Below are positions 29,794 to 37,909 of a stretch of DNA of 64,000 bases, piece by piece (position 1 is the stretch's first letter; every line of letters starts with the position of its first letter). Under the pieces are notes generated by a model that saw only the letters and a list, made by a program, of their open reading frames with translations, searched no databases and was not told the origin of the DNA. A program made the translations under genes and the position numbers. Origin of the DNA: Nonomuraea muscovyensis (GTDB lineage Bacteria > Actinomycetota > Actinomycetes > Streptosporangiales > Streptosporangiaceae); contig NZ_JACHJB010000002.1 of the NCBI RefSeq assembly GCF_014207745.1, forward strand, positions 1,426,001 to 1,490,000, written 5' to 3'.

Positions 29794-30390
29794 GTGCTTC
29801 CCCCGATGGACGAGCTGCGCGAGCGCGTCACCGCCCACCTGGCGGCGTTCTCGCGCAGGCAGGCCCCGACGGCCGCCGGGCTGCGCGCGGCCGCCGTCAC
29901 CGTGTGCGTGCTGGAGGATGCCGCCCGCGGGCCGTACACGATCCTCATCAGGCGCGCCCCGCGCGGGCGCAACGCCGGCCAGTGGGCGCTGCCCGGCGGC
30001 CGGCTGGACGACGGCGAGCGACCGGTCGAGGCGGCGCTGCGCGAGCTGGCCGAGGAGACGTCCGTGCGGGGCGTGGAGGTGGCGGGGCTGCTCGACGACT
30101 ACGTCACCGACTCCGGGTTCGTGATCACGCCGGTGGTGGCCTTCGGCGGCGCTCAGCGCCCGGTGGGCGATCCGCGCGAGGTGGCCTCGGTGCACGAGGT
30201 GCCGCTGGAGAGGTTCCTGCGGCCGGGGGTGCCGCGCTGGCGCCGCGGGCTGCTGCAGATGCCGCTGGGCCCGTCGATCACGGTCCACGCGCCGACCGGC
30301 GCGATTTTGTGGCAGTTCGCCGAGGTGGCGCTGCGTGGCCGTGAGCTGCGGGTCTCCCACGTCGCCCAGCCACATTGGACCAGGACCTGA
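29794..30390 (+). CDS. Nudix hydrolase
   Basis: 198 residues with a Nudix box GRLDDGERPVEAALRELAEE followed by TSV; the late glycine of the consensus is serine. The N-terminal LRAAAVTVCVLEDAARGPYTILIRRAPRGRNAGQWALPGG and the LDDYVTDSGFVITPVVAF segment resemble CoA/ADP-ribose-type Nudix proteins such as YeaB/NUDT7. It would cleave nucleoside diphosphate-linked compounds in the cytosol. GTG 29794 or ATG 29806 could start it; I list the longer form. It has no close operon partner. Confidence 0.85.
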   Translation: MLPPMDELRERVTAHLAAFSRRQAPTAAGLRAAAVTVCVLEDAARGPYTILIRRAPRGRNAGQWALPGGRLDDGERPVEAALRELAEETSVRGVEVAGLLDDYVTDSGFVITPVVAFGGAQRPVGDPREVASVHEVPLERFLRPGVPRWRRGLLQMPLGPSITVHAPTGAILWQFAEVALRGRELRVSHVAQPHWTRT

Positions 30391-30567
30391 CTGATTCTTT
30401 GGGCCGGATGGAATACGGATCACCGGATGTCCGTTAGAGTCGAATGGCCGATGTGGTCTGTGTCCCCCGGGCCGCAAATTACCGCCTTCACGGAATACCG
30501 TTCGGCTGGAGCCGTGTTGTGCATCTCGCCGAGGAGGCGACCGCCACATCGGCCTTAACGCTTTTCC

Positions 30568-30597
30568 CAGGCGCTCCGGCTCCGGCCGGGGCGCCTG
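30568..30597 (+). terminator. Hairpin between Nudix and PlsC genes
   Basis: 13-bp stem with one G-T pair (CAGGCGCTCCGGC / GCCGGGGCGCCTG) and loop TCCG. It lies in a 252-base gap that shows no gene. Confidence 0.6.
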
Positions 30598-30642
30598 CTC
30601 TATGGTGGGGTGGCCGATTGACGACCCTCCCAGGAGAGCCCG

Positions 30643-31302
30643 TTGCTGTACCAAGTGGTCAAGTTCGCCGCGACACCGCTCGCCCACGTGATGTGGCGCC
30701 CGCACATCTCCGGGGCGGCCCACGTGCCGAGGACGGGCCCCGCGATCCTGGCCGCCAACCACCTGTCCGTGCTCGACTCGTTCCTGCTGCCCGCGCTGCT
30801 GCCGAGACACGTCACCTTCGCCGCCAAGAACGAGTACTTCAACGGCAACCCGGTCTCCGGCTGGTTCATGCGGCTGGGCGGCAGCCTGCCGACCGACCGC
30901 GAGAGCGCCCACGCCGCGCAGTCCATGCTCGACGCGGCGGCCGGCCTGCTGGAGCAGGGCGAGTTGTTCGGCATCCACCCCGAGGGCACCCGCTCCCCCG
31001 ACGGCCGCCTCTACCGCGGCAAGATCGGCGTGGCCTGGCTGGCGCTCAAGACCGGCGCCCCGGTGCTGCCCGTCGCGCTCAGCGGCACCGAGAAGGTGCT
31101 CCCGGTGGGGGCCACCGTCCCCCGCCCGGCCCGGATCGGCATCACGATCGGCGCGCCGATGACGTTCGAGGGCGACCACAGCAACGCCCGAGACCGGCGC
31201 CGCGTCACCGACGACATCATGGCGGCCATCCAGAAGCTGTCCGGCCAGGAGTACGTGCCGACCTACGCGGCGAGCTTCAAGGCGGCGCAAGGGATGTCCT
31301 AG
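30643..31302 (+). CDS. plsC: 1-acyl-glycerol-3-phosphate acyltransferase family protein
   Basis: 219 residues from a TTG with AGGAG 5 bases upstream; the family start LYQVVKFAATPLAHVMWRP supports it. Acyltransferase motifs: NHLSVLDS (NHx4D, catalytic), GWFMRLGGSLPTDRES (motif II), FGIHPEGTRSPDGRLYRGKIG (motif III), and APVLPVALSGTEKVLPVG (motif IV). It transfers an acyl chain to lysophosphatidate or a similar acceptor at the inner face of the membrane. It is followed 60 bases later by a penicillin-binding protein gene on the same strand. Confidence 0.92.
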   Translation: MLYQVVKFAATPLAHVMWRPHISGAAHVPRTGPAILAANHLSVLDSFLLPALLPRHVTFAAKNEYFNGNPVSGWFMRLGGSLPTDRESAHAAQSMLDAAAGLLEQGELFGIHPEGTRSPDGRLYRGKIGVAWLALKTGAPVLPVALSGTEKVLPVGATVPRPARIGITIGAPMTFEGDHSNARDRRRVTDDIMAAIQKLSGQEYVPTYAASFKAAQGMS

Positions 31303-31362
31303 ATCTTGGCTAGGCTCTGAGGTTCTTCCGAGCAGGCGTGCCGACCGATCAGGGGGCTGACA

Positions 31363-32964
31363 GTGGCGCGTGGCCGTACCATCGTGATCATTTCCGGCAT
31401 CACCGTGCTGGCGGCGGGGGCCGCCGGCGGTGGCGCATACTGGCTGCTGCACACCCGGGGGTCGCCCGCCGAGACCGCGCAGCGTTTCGCCGCCGCCTGG
31501 GAACGGGGCGACACCGCGGCGATGACGGCCCAGCTGGCCACCCCGCAGCCGCTCACCGCGTACGAGCAGATGCGCACCGGCCTGGGCGTGGAGTCGGCGA
31601 AGGTGGAGCTGGGCCGGGCCACCGAGACCGACGGCCGGGCCAGTGTCCCCTACACGGCGACGCTCACGCTGAAGAACCTCGGCGAGTGGACCTACCAGGG
31701 CGACCTCGACCTGGCGGTGGCCGACCGGGCCTGGAAGGTGGCCTGGACGCCCGCCGCGCTGCATCCGTCGCTGGCCCAGGGCACCACGTTCCAGCTCAAG
31801 ACGCGCTGGCCCGAGCGTGCCGAGATCACCGACGCCGAGGGCGACCGCATAGACACCGATGCCGTCGGCGGCTCGGTGCAGCAACTCGTCGGCTACCTCG
31901 ACAAGGCGACCAAGAAGGACGTCGCCAGGCTCGGCTCCGCCTACAGGCCCGGCCAGGCGATCGGGCGCGGCGGGCTGCAGGAGACGTTCCAGGAACAGCT
32001 CGCGGGCACGCCGACGACGGAGATCCAGGCCGGCGGCAAGACGCTGCACACGATCAAGGGCGCTCCCGGTGAGCCGGTGCGGACCACGCTCGACCCCAAG
32101 GTGCAGGCGGCCGCCGTCGCCGCCGTGAAGGACGTCGCCAAGCCCACCTCTCTGGTGGCGGTCGAGCCGGCCAGCGGCGAGATCCTGGCCGTGGTCAACA
32201 ACCGGGGCGGCTTCAACCGGGCGCTCGACGGCCGCTACGCGCCCGGCTCGACGTTCAAGGCCGTCACCGCGATCGGGTTGCTGGCCGACGGGATGTCGCC
32301 GCGTGACACGGTGACGTGCCCCCAGTACGCGACCGTCGGCGGGCTGCGGATCCGCAACTCCGAGAAGGCGGAGTTCGGGTCGCTGTCGTTCCTCGACTCC
32401 TTCGCCCACTCGTGCAACACCACGTTCGCGCCGCTGGCGCAGCAGCACCTCGGGGCGGCCAAGCTGCTGGAGACGGCAGAGCAGGTCGGTTTCAACCAAC
32501 CGCTGGCCATCGGGGTCCCGGCCACCAAGGCCAGCATGCCCCGGGCGACGTCCGACGCCGAGCTGGCGGCCGAGTCGTTCGGACAGGCCAAGATCACGGC
32601 GAGCCCGCTGTCGATGGCGGCCGTGGCGGCCGCGATCGCCGACGGCACGTGGCGTCCGCCCACGCTGGTGCCCGGCCTGAAGCAGAAGGCGGCCGAGCAG
32701 CCGCTGCCCGACGGGGTCAAGGAGGACCTGCACGCGATGATGGCGGCCGTGGTGACCAAGGGCACGGCCAAGGCGGCCGGCCTGCCGGCGGGGACGCACG
32801 GCAAGACCGGCACGGCCGAGTACGGGTCGGGCGAGAAGCTCGACTCGCACGCCTGGTTCATGGGGTTCAAGGGCGACGTGGCGTTCGCGGTGGTGGTCGA
32901 GGGAGGCGGTGGAGGCGGCAAGGTCGCCGCCCCCATCGCCGCCGACTTCCTGCGCGCTCTCTGA
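31363..32964 (+). CDS. Class B penicillin-binding protein with MecA-type N-terminal domain
   Basis: 533 residues, GTG start with AGGGGG upstream. One membrane helix (residues 7-28, IVIISGITVLAAGAAGGGAY), then an NTF2-like MecA_N domain (SPAETAQRFAAAWERGDTAAM), a linker region (LGSAYRPGQAIGRGG), and the transpeptidase domain with Ser in APGSTFK (SxxK), HSCNTTF (SxN) and HGKTGTAEY (KTG). It cross-links peptidoglycan outside the membrane. MecA_N proteins include low-affinity enzymes, so beta-lactam tolerance is possible but not shown. Confidence 0.93.
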   Translation: MARGRTIVIISGITVLAAGAAGGGAYWLLHTRGSPAETAQRFAAAWERGDTAAMTAQLATPQPLTAYEQMRTGLGVESAKVELGRATETDGRASVPYTATLTLKNLGEWTYQGDLDLAVADRAWKVAWTPAALHPSLAQGTTFQLKTRWPERAEITDAEGDRIDTDAVGGSVQQLVGYLDKATKKDVARLGSAYRPGQAIGRGGLQETFQEQLAGTPTTEIQAGGKTLHTIKGAPGEPVRTTLDPKVQAAAVAAVKDVAKPTSLVAVEPASGEILAVVNNRGGFNRALDGRYAPGSTFKAVTAIGLLADGMSPRDTVTCPQYATVGGLRIRNSEKAEFGSLSFLDSFAHSCNTTFAPLAQQHLGAAKLLETAEQVGFNQPLAIGVPATKASMPRATSDAELAAESFGQAKITASPLSMAAVAAAIADGTWRPPTLVPGLKQKAAEQPLPDGVKEDLHAMMAAVVTKGTAKAAGLPAGTHGKTGTAEYGSGEKLDSHAWFMGFKGDVAFAVVVEGGGGGGKVAAPIAADFLRAL

Positions 32965-32986
32965 CCGCCCCCGGCACGGCGGTCAG
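32961..32986. terminator. Convergent hairpin covering both stop codons
   Basis: 9-bp perfect stem CTGACCGCC / GGCGGTCAG with an 8-base loop. The left arm holds the stop of the penicillin-binding protein gene, the right arm the stop of the converging hydrolase gene. Confidence 0.6.
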
Positions 32987-33846
32987 GTGAGGAAGCGCCG
33001 CACCTCCTCGGCGACCCGTTCCGGCCGCCCGCCCGCGGCCGTGTTGTTCGCGGCCGCGTGGCCGAGCCCCGCCAGCTCGGCCCGCCGCGCGCCCGGCAGC
33101 ACCTCCTCCAGCGCGGTCAGCGCCTTCTTCAGGTAGGCCGGACTGCGGGAGCCGCCCAGCAGCAGCACCTCGGCGCGCACCTGCCGGAAGGCGCCCACGT
33201 CGTCAGCCGTCTCGGCCACCATCCGGGCGTCGTGGTGCAGCGTCGGCGCCAGCTCCCGGAACGTCGGCTCCTCCCCCGCGCCCTCCCGCTCCTGGCGGGC
33301 GATGAAGGTGGTGGTCAGCCGCTCCAGCAGCCACCGCGGCAGCACCCGGAAGGCGGCCGGCCCCATGCGGGTGGCGCGCATGCCGGTGACCAGGGCGGCG
33401 GCCACCCTGCCCGCCGCGATCTCCCGGTCGAAGCGGTCCAGCCAGCCGGTCGGGTTCGAGCCGCCGATGTCCAGCGGCGGCTCGAAGGCGACGAGCCGCC
33501 GCAGGCCGGGCCGCGCCAGCGCGGCGCGCAGCGCGATGATGGCGCCGGAGCTGATGCCGACGACGTCGCGCGCGCCGGTGGCGGTGAGCAGCGCGTCGAG
33601 GTCCTCGACGTCCTTGTGGAGGCGGTGGTCCGCGCCGTACGGGCCGCTCGTGCCGCGCCCGCGCCGGTCGGGCAGGTAGCAGGTGAACGAGCCGGCCAGT
33701 GACCGGGCCAGCTCGACGAGGCCGGCGCCGGACTGCATGGCGCCGTGCAGCAGCACGACGCCAGGGCCGCGGCCGATGACGCGGTAGGCGATGCCGGTGC
33801 CGTCCTCGGACGTCACGCGGCCGGTGGAGGTGCGCGAATCTGTCAT
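32983..33846 (-). CDS. Alpha/beta-hydrolase
   Basis: 287 residues. Oxyanion segment GPGVVLLHGAMQSG, nucleophile Ser in VVGISSGAI (GxSxG) and His in LAGLGHAAANN near the C-terminus; PDRRGRGTSGPYG lies between. It is an intracellular esterase/epoxide-hydrolase-like enzyme; the substrate is not evident. It converges on the penicillin-binding protein gene and has no partner upstream on its own strand closer than 150 bases. Confidence 0.9.
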   Translation of the reverse strand: MTDSRTSTGRVTSEDGTGIAYRVIGRGPGVVLLHGAMQSGAGLVELARSLAGSFTCYLPDRRGRGTSGPYGADHRLHKDVEDLDALLTATGARDVVGISSGAIIALRAALARPGLRRLVAFEPPLDIGGSNPTGWLDRFDREIAAGRVAAALVTGMRATRMGPAAFRVLPRWLLERLTTTFIARQEREGAGEEPTFRELAPTLHHDARMVAETADDVGAFRQVRAEVLLLGGSRSPAYLKKALTALEEVLPGARRAELAGLGHAAANNTAAGGRPERVAEEVRRFLT

Positions 33847-33953
33847 GGTCTCCCCTTCGGGCAGGTCGGCCCACGCGGAGAGTCCCCGGCTATCCTTGCC
33901 TGTGCCATCTCGGTGCCGGATCCGCCGCGCGGGTTCGTGTGATCGGGATCTGC

Positions 33954-33997
33954 GGGCCCCGGCGGCGGTGTTGCAGCACCTTCGCCGGGGCCCTTTT
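33954..33997. terminator. Strong terminator hairpin with T-tract
   Basis: Perfect 11-bp arms GGGCCCCGGCG / CGCCGGGGCCC, an inner GGTG/CACC stem, and TTTT directly after on the + strand. It lies 6 bases after the PadR stop, so on the minus strand it ends the padR transcript. Confidence 0.8.
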
Positions 33998-34002
33998 CGC
34001 TG

Positions 34003-34650
34003 TCAGTCGGTGACGGACCCCCTTTCGGCGAGGCCGGCCACGTCCGGGGCCAGGCGCCCCGTCCGGTGGTAGGCACGCCACTGCTCCAGACCGGGGAACG
34101 TGCCCGCGGCCAGTTCGTCCAGCAGCGACCGGGTCCAGGCGGCCTCGGCCTCCCGCATGGCCAGCGCGTACTCCGACTCCACGAGGAACAGCCGCGGGAT
34201 CTGCGCCCGTTCGCGGTCGAGCGCGGCCCGCTGCGCCGCGATGCGCGTCTCCAGGGCCTCCAGGCGCCGGCGCAGCAGCGTGGTCACCTCGTCGGGCGCC
34301 AGGCCGGCCATGACCGACAGGCCGGCCTCGAACCGGGGATGCTCCTCCTCCGGGGTGGACAGCAGCTCGCGCGTCCAGTCCTCGAGCTCCGCCCGACCGG
34401 CGTCGGTGACGCGGTAGACGGTCCGCTCGGGCCGGCCGCCCTCGCGGCTGCTCTGCGCCGCCTCGATGAGGCCGTGCTTGTCGAGGTTGTGGACGACCGT
34501 GTAGAGGGAGCCCCATTTGACGGCCATGTCGCGATCCTTGCCGCGGGCGCGCAGGACCGAGGCCATCTCGTACGGGTGCATCGGCCGCTGCACGAGGGCC
34601 GACAGGACGGCGAGCGCGAGCAGGTTGCCGACCTTGCGCCGCTTCGTCAC
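34003..34650 (-). CDS. PadR-family regulator
   Basis: 215 residues from GTG 34650, with GAGGAGG 4 bases upstream. Winged helix in residues 1-90 (LLALAVLSALVQRPMHPYEM, VKWGSLYTVVHNLDKHGLIE, YRVTDAGRAEL), then the long C-terminal dimer helix (LRRRLEALETRIAAQRAALDRE). PadR proteins repress transporters or detoxification genes and are released by hydrophobic ligands. A perfect 18-bp dyad lies just upstream, pointing to self-control. The gene has no target next to it on the same strand; the GH68 gene is over 100 bases away on the same strand and ends toward it. Confidence 0.93.
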   Translation of the reverse strand: MTKRRKVGNLLALAVLSALVQRPMHPYEMASVLRARGKDRDMAVKWGSLYTVVHNLDKHGLIEAAQSSREGGRPERTVYRVTDAGRAELEDWTRELLSTPEEEHPRFEAGLSVMAGLAPDEVTTLLRRRLEALETRIAAQRAALDRERAQIPRLFLVESEYALAMREAEAAWTRSLLDELAAGTFPGLEQWRAYHRTGRLAPDVAGLAERGSVTD

Positions 34651-34673
34651 GCCGCCTCCTCGTCGCCGATTAT

Positions 34674-34691
34674 CCGTATACGAGTATACGG
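34674..34691. promoter_or_regulatory. PadR operator
   Basis: Perfect dyad CCGTATAC-GA-GTATACGG, 24 bases before the padR start. It probably overlaps the padR promoter. Confidence 0.75.
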
Positions 34692-34766
34692 CCGCGAGCA
34701 AGCCTTGGGTAGGAGGCCGCCCTCAGCCGCCCACCCGGGTGGCCGACGACGCCCCGGGTGCCCGCA

Positions 34767-35930
34767 TCAAGAACCGGTCGAGGTGTGCTGCACATCCTTC
34801 GCGACCGGGACGACAGAGGTGGCCATGCCGTCCAGGGTGAGCCGGAGCGTCGGGGAGATGGTGCCGCCGAAGCCGGCCCGTGCCTGCGCGGCTGCCGCGT
34901 TGCGGAGGTCCATGCCCTGGTGGGAGCGGTAGTTGGCGAAGCTGACCACGTGGAGGTCCGGCAGCACCAGCCAGGCGTAGGCCTGGTCGGGTTCGGAGGA
35001 GGGATTCTGGAGCACGAGCCCGGAGCCGTTGAGCGGTTCGTAGGGTCCGGTCAGGCTGGGCGCGGCGAAGCCGTACAGCCCGGTGGGCGCGCGGCCGGGC
35101 GGGTGGAAGGTGTGGCGCTGGGTGCAGAAGAAGAGGTAGTACCAGAAGTCGTGGACGATGACGTGCGGTCGTTCGAGCTCGTGGTTGACGCCTTCGGCGA
35201 CGAGCAGAGGCGGGAGCAGCGACCACGTGTCGCCCCGTGGCTCGGCGAGGGCGATCGCGCCGGTGAAGCCGTCCTGCCAGGCGGTGGATGCGGCGACGAG
35301 CAGATGGTCGCGCCCGTCGGCCGGGTCGCGGAACCAGCCGGGATCGCGGAAGGCCCGGATACGGCCCGGTGCTCCGTCGGCCTCGTCGGCCGGCAGGTAC
35401 ATCCGGCCGTCGGAGCGCAGGACCTCTCGATGCTCGGCGTCTTGTTGCAGCAGGATCCGGCCACGGTCGGCGATCAGGAGAGGGCGGGTCTCGATGACGC
35501 TCTGCCGGTAGGTCGGGCGTGCCTCGCCGCGCCGTCCGGCGGCCGTGTAGAACACCGACACGGTGCCGTCGGGCCGGCGGACCGCCGATCCCGACCATTC
35601 GCGGCTGCCGGGCGAGGCGTCGTCGGCGAAGGCGTTCCCGAGGTCTTTCCACTCCGCGCCGTTCCTGCCGAGCAGCCGGATCCGGGCCTGATCGTGGCGC
35701 TCCTCGGGGTGGCCGAGAGCGGGCGCCGACAGGGCCATCCACAGCTCGTGGCCGCCGGCCACACTCGTCGAGCCGTCCTCCTCCTGGATCGGCCACAGGT
35801 CCCAGAGGTCGTAGTCAGGCAGGATCCGCGGTACGGCCGCCGGGTCGATGACGGGCGCCGTCGTCACGCCGGTCTCGGCAAGCAGATCGAGGTGCCGGCG
35901 GGTCCAGTACGCCGGTCGGCCACCGCTCAT
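34767..35930 (-). CDS. Glycoside hydrolase family 68 enzyme, levansucrase/fructosidase type
   Basis: 387 residues without a signal peptide. GH68 marks: the nucleophile segment DYDLWDLWPIQEEDGS (about 39-54), EWSGSAVRRPDGTVSVFYT, transition-state stabiliser in FRDPGWF (about 200), and acid/base Glu in HELERPHVIVHDFWYYLFF (about 252). Known GH68 enzymes split sucrose and either release fructose or build fructans, and are normally secreted; this one appears to be cytosolic. It is the last gene of an operon with a carbohydrate ABC importer, so it probably cleaves an imported fructoside. A fructokinase remnant sits between it and the importer. Confidence 0.85.
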   Translation of the reverse strand: MSGGRPAYWTRRHLDLLAETGVTTAPVIDPAAVPRILPDYDLWDLWPIQEEDGSTSVAGGHELWMALSAPALGHPEERHDQARIRLLGRNGAEWKDLGNAFADDASPGSREWSGSAVRRPDGTVSVFYTAAGRRGEARPTYRQSVIETRPLLIADRGRILLQQDAEHREVLRSDGRMYLPADEADGAPGRIRAFRDPGWFRDPADGRDHLLVAASTAWQDGFTGAIALAEPRGDTWSLLPPLLVAEGVNHELERPHVIVHDFWYYLFFCTQRHTFHPPGRAPTGLYGFAAPSLTGPYEPLNGSGLVLQNPSSEPDQAYAWLVLPDLHVVSFANYRSHQGMDLRNAAAAQARAGFGGTISPTLRLTLDGMATSVVPVAKDVQHTSTGS

Positions 35931-36073
35931 GCGGCACCCTGCCGGCGGCGGTGACCACCGGCCCGTTCGGGACGCACGACCGATCCGCTCGCCGTTCCTG
36001 GACGTCCTCGTGGGACCATGGATGACCTCTTCTTTTCACTCGTGGGATGGACGCTCCGCGCCGCCACTCGCCT

Positions 36074-36148
36074 GGGCGTCAGCGCCGCGCACACCCGCTT
36101 CGTCCCGCCCGCCTCGATCCCGCCGCAGAGCGGCGGCGTCGCGCTCAT
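36074..36148 (-). pseudogene. N-terminal remnant of a ROK-family fructokinase
   Basis: ATG at 36148, 5 bases after the permease stop. The frame reads LCGGIEAGGTKRVCAAL, the nucleotide-binding start of ROK fructokinases (GGIEAGGTKxVCA), then loses similarity after about 25 residues. The frame stays open to the GH68 start at 35930 but reads basic low-complexity sequence. About 270 residues of kinase are missing, most likely by an internal deletion that left the GH68 gene in the operon. The rest of 35931-36073 shows no gene. Confidence 0.75.
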
Positions 36149-36153
36149 CGCCG

Positions 36154-36978
36154 TCAGCCCTTCAGGGAGCCCTGGAGCAGAGCCTTGACGAAGTGGCGCT
36201 GGAAGATGAGGAAGATCACGAGCGTGGGTGTCAGGATCAGCAGCGATCCGGCGCACAGCAGCGGGATGTCGGTGCCCCACTGGCCCTGGAAGGCGCCCAG
36301 GGCGCCGGACATGGTGCGCTTGGCGGGATCGTCCACCAGGACGATGGCCAGCAGGAACTGGTTCCAGGTCCACAGGAACAGCAGGATGCCCAGGGATGAG
36401 ATCGCCGGCATGGCCAGGGGGACGTGGATGCGCCGGAAGAGCTGCCACACGTTGGCGCCGTCCATCCGTGCGCTTTCGGACAGCTCGCCCGGCATGTTGA
36501 CGAAGTGGGCGCGCATCCAGAAGACGCTGAACGGCATGAACAGGCCGATGAGCGGCAGAATGATGGCCCAGCGCGTGTTCAGCAGCCCCATGTCGCGGAT
36601 CTGGTAGTACAGCGGCGTGATGATCCCCTCGAAGGGGAGGGTCAGGCCGAGCACGAACAGCAGGAAGATGACACGGCCGCCGATGACGCGCAGGTGGCCG
36701 ATGGCGAAGCCGGCCATGGTGCCCAGCAGGATCGAGACGGGCACCACGCCCAGCACGATGAGGACGCTCGACTTCAGCAGTTCGCCCATGTTCGCGGCCT
36801 CGAAGGCCCGCAGGAAGTTGTCCCACTGCGGGTCGTCGGGCCAGGCCAGCCCGGCCGGGTAGGTGCCCGAGGGGTGCAGGGCGGTGACGAACAGGCTGAG
36901 GAACGGCAGGAGCGTGACCGCCATCATGAGGATGAGCAGCAGCCGGCCGGTCCAGGCCTCCCGCCCTGCGGTGATCAT
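36154..36978 (-). CDS. Carbohydrate ABC transporter permease (MalG type)
   Basis: 274 residues with six membrane helices (LLLILMMAVTLLPFLSLFVT, SSVLIVLGVVPVSILLGTMA and others). The EAA loop is ELSESARMDGANVWQLFRRIHVPLAMPAI, where the ATPase docks. It pairs with the other permease and the solute-binding protein to import a sugar, probably sucrose or a fructo-oligosaccharide judged by the GH68 gene. No ATPase is encoded here, so a shared MsiK-type ATPase from elsewhere is likely. The ATG overlaps the stop of the other permease gene. Confidence 0.93.
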   Translation of the reverse strand: MITAGREAWTGRLLLILMMAVTLLPFLSLFVTALHPSGTYPAGLAWPDDPQWDNFLRAFEAANMGELLKSSVLIVLGVVPVSILLGTMAGFAIGHLRVIGGRVIFLLFVLGLTLPFEGIITPLYYQIRDMGLLNTRWAIILPLIGLFMPFSVFWMRAHFVNMPGELSESARMDGANVWQLFRRIHVPLAMPAISSLGILLFLWTWNQFLLAIVLVDDPAKRTMSGALGAFQGQWGTDIPLLCAGSLLILTPTLVIFLIFQRHFVKALLQGSLKG

Positions 36979-37901
36979 CGGTTGCCGTCCTTTGCGAACC
37001 ACTGGATGGGAAGGGCACAGGCGATCACGAGGACCATGAGGACCACGGCCAGAGCCGAGGCCATGCCCACCTCGCGCTCGGAGAAGGCGAGGTAGAAGAT
37101 CTGCAGGCCGGGAACCATGGTCGTGTTGCCGGGGCCGCCCTGGGTGGCGATGTAGATGATGTCGAAGCTGGACAGGGCCGCGATCACCGTCACGGTGACG
37201 CAGACCGCGATCTCCTGGCGCAGGCTGGGCACCGTGATGGAGACGAACTCCCGCCACGGGCCGGCGCCGTCGAGTCGGGCGGCCTCATAGAGCGCCGGGT
37301 CGATCTTGCTCATGCCGGCCAGGAGCAGGAGCGTGCACAGGCCGAGCAGCACCCACGCGCCGATCATGCCGACCGCCGGCAGGGCGGTGGCGAAGTCGCC
37401 CAGCCAGGCCCGGGTCACCCCGCCGAGGCCGATGATCGAGAGCAACTGGTTGATCACTCCGGTGGAGGCCAACAGCCAGCTCCACGCGATGCCGGCCGCC
37501 ACCAGCGGGATGACCTGTGGCAGGAAGAGCACGGTCCGCGCCACGAGGGCGAGCCTGCTGGCGGCGATCCGCCGGATCGTCGCGGCGATCGCCAAGCCCA
37601 GCACGACCGGGATCGCGCTGAAGAACACGATCAGCTGGAAGGCGTTCACCAGCGAGTCGGACAGGTCCGGATCGGTGAAGACCTTGCCGTAGTTGGCCAG
37701 CCCCACCCAGGTGGAGGCGCCGATGCCGTTCCACTCGTACAGCGAGTACTGAAACGTCAAGACGGTCGGGCGCAGAACGAACACCGCGTAGAAGACGAGC
37801 GCCGGGGCGACGAACAGCCAGCCGACCAAGCCGCGCGGGTCGCCCAGCTTGGTCACGGCCGGCCGCCGGTGCGCGGATCGGGCGCCGGCGGAGCGGGTCA
37901 T
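36975..37901 (-). CDS. Carbohydrate ABC transporter permease (MalF type)
   Basis: 308 residues with six helices (VGWLFVAPALVFYAVFVLRP, LIVFFSAIPVVLGLAIAATI and so on). The EAA loop is KIDPALYEAARLDGAGPWREFVSITVPSL. Family CUT1. The ATG at 37901 is 8 bases after the binding-protein stop, and the stop overlaps the next permease start, so the three are one transcript. Confidence 0.93.
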   Translation of the reverse strand: MTRSAGARSAHRRPAVTKLGDPRGLVGWLFVAPALVFYAVFVLRPTVLTFQYSLYEWNGIGASTWVGLANYGKVFTDPDLSDSLVNAFQLIVFFSAIPVVLGLAIAATIRRIAASRLALVARTVLFLPQVIPLVAAGIAWSWLLASTGVINQLLSIIGLGGVTRAWLGDFATALPAVGMIGAWVLLGLCTLLLLAGMSKIDPALYEAARLDGAGPWREFVSITVPSLRQEIAVCVTVTVIAALSSFDIIYIATQGGPGNTTMVPGLQIFYLAFSEREVGMASALAVVLMVLVIACALPIQWFAKDGNR

Positions 37902-37909
37902 CAACTGCC

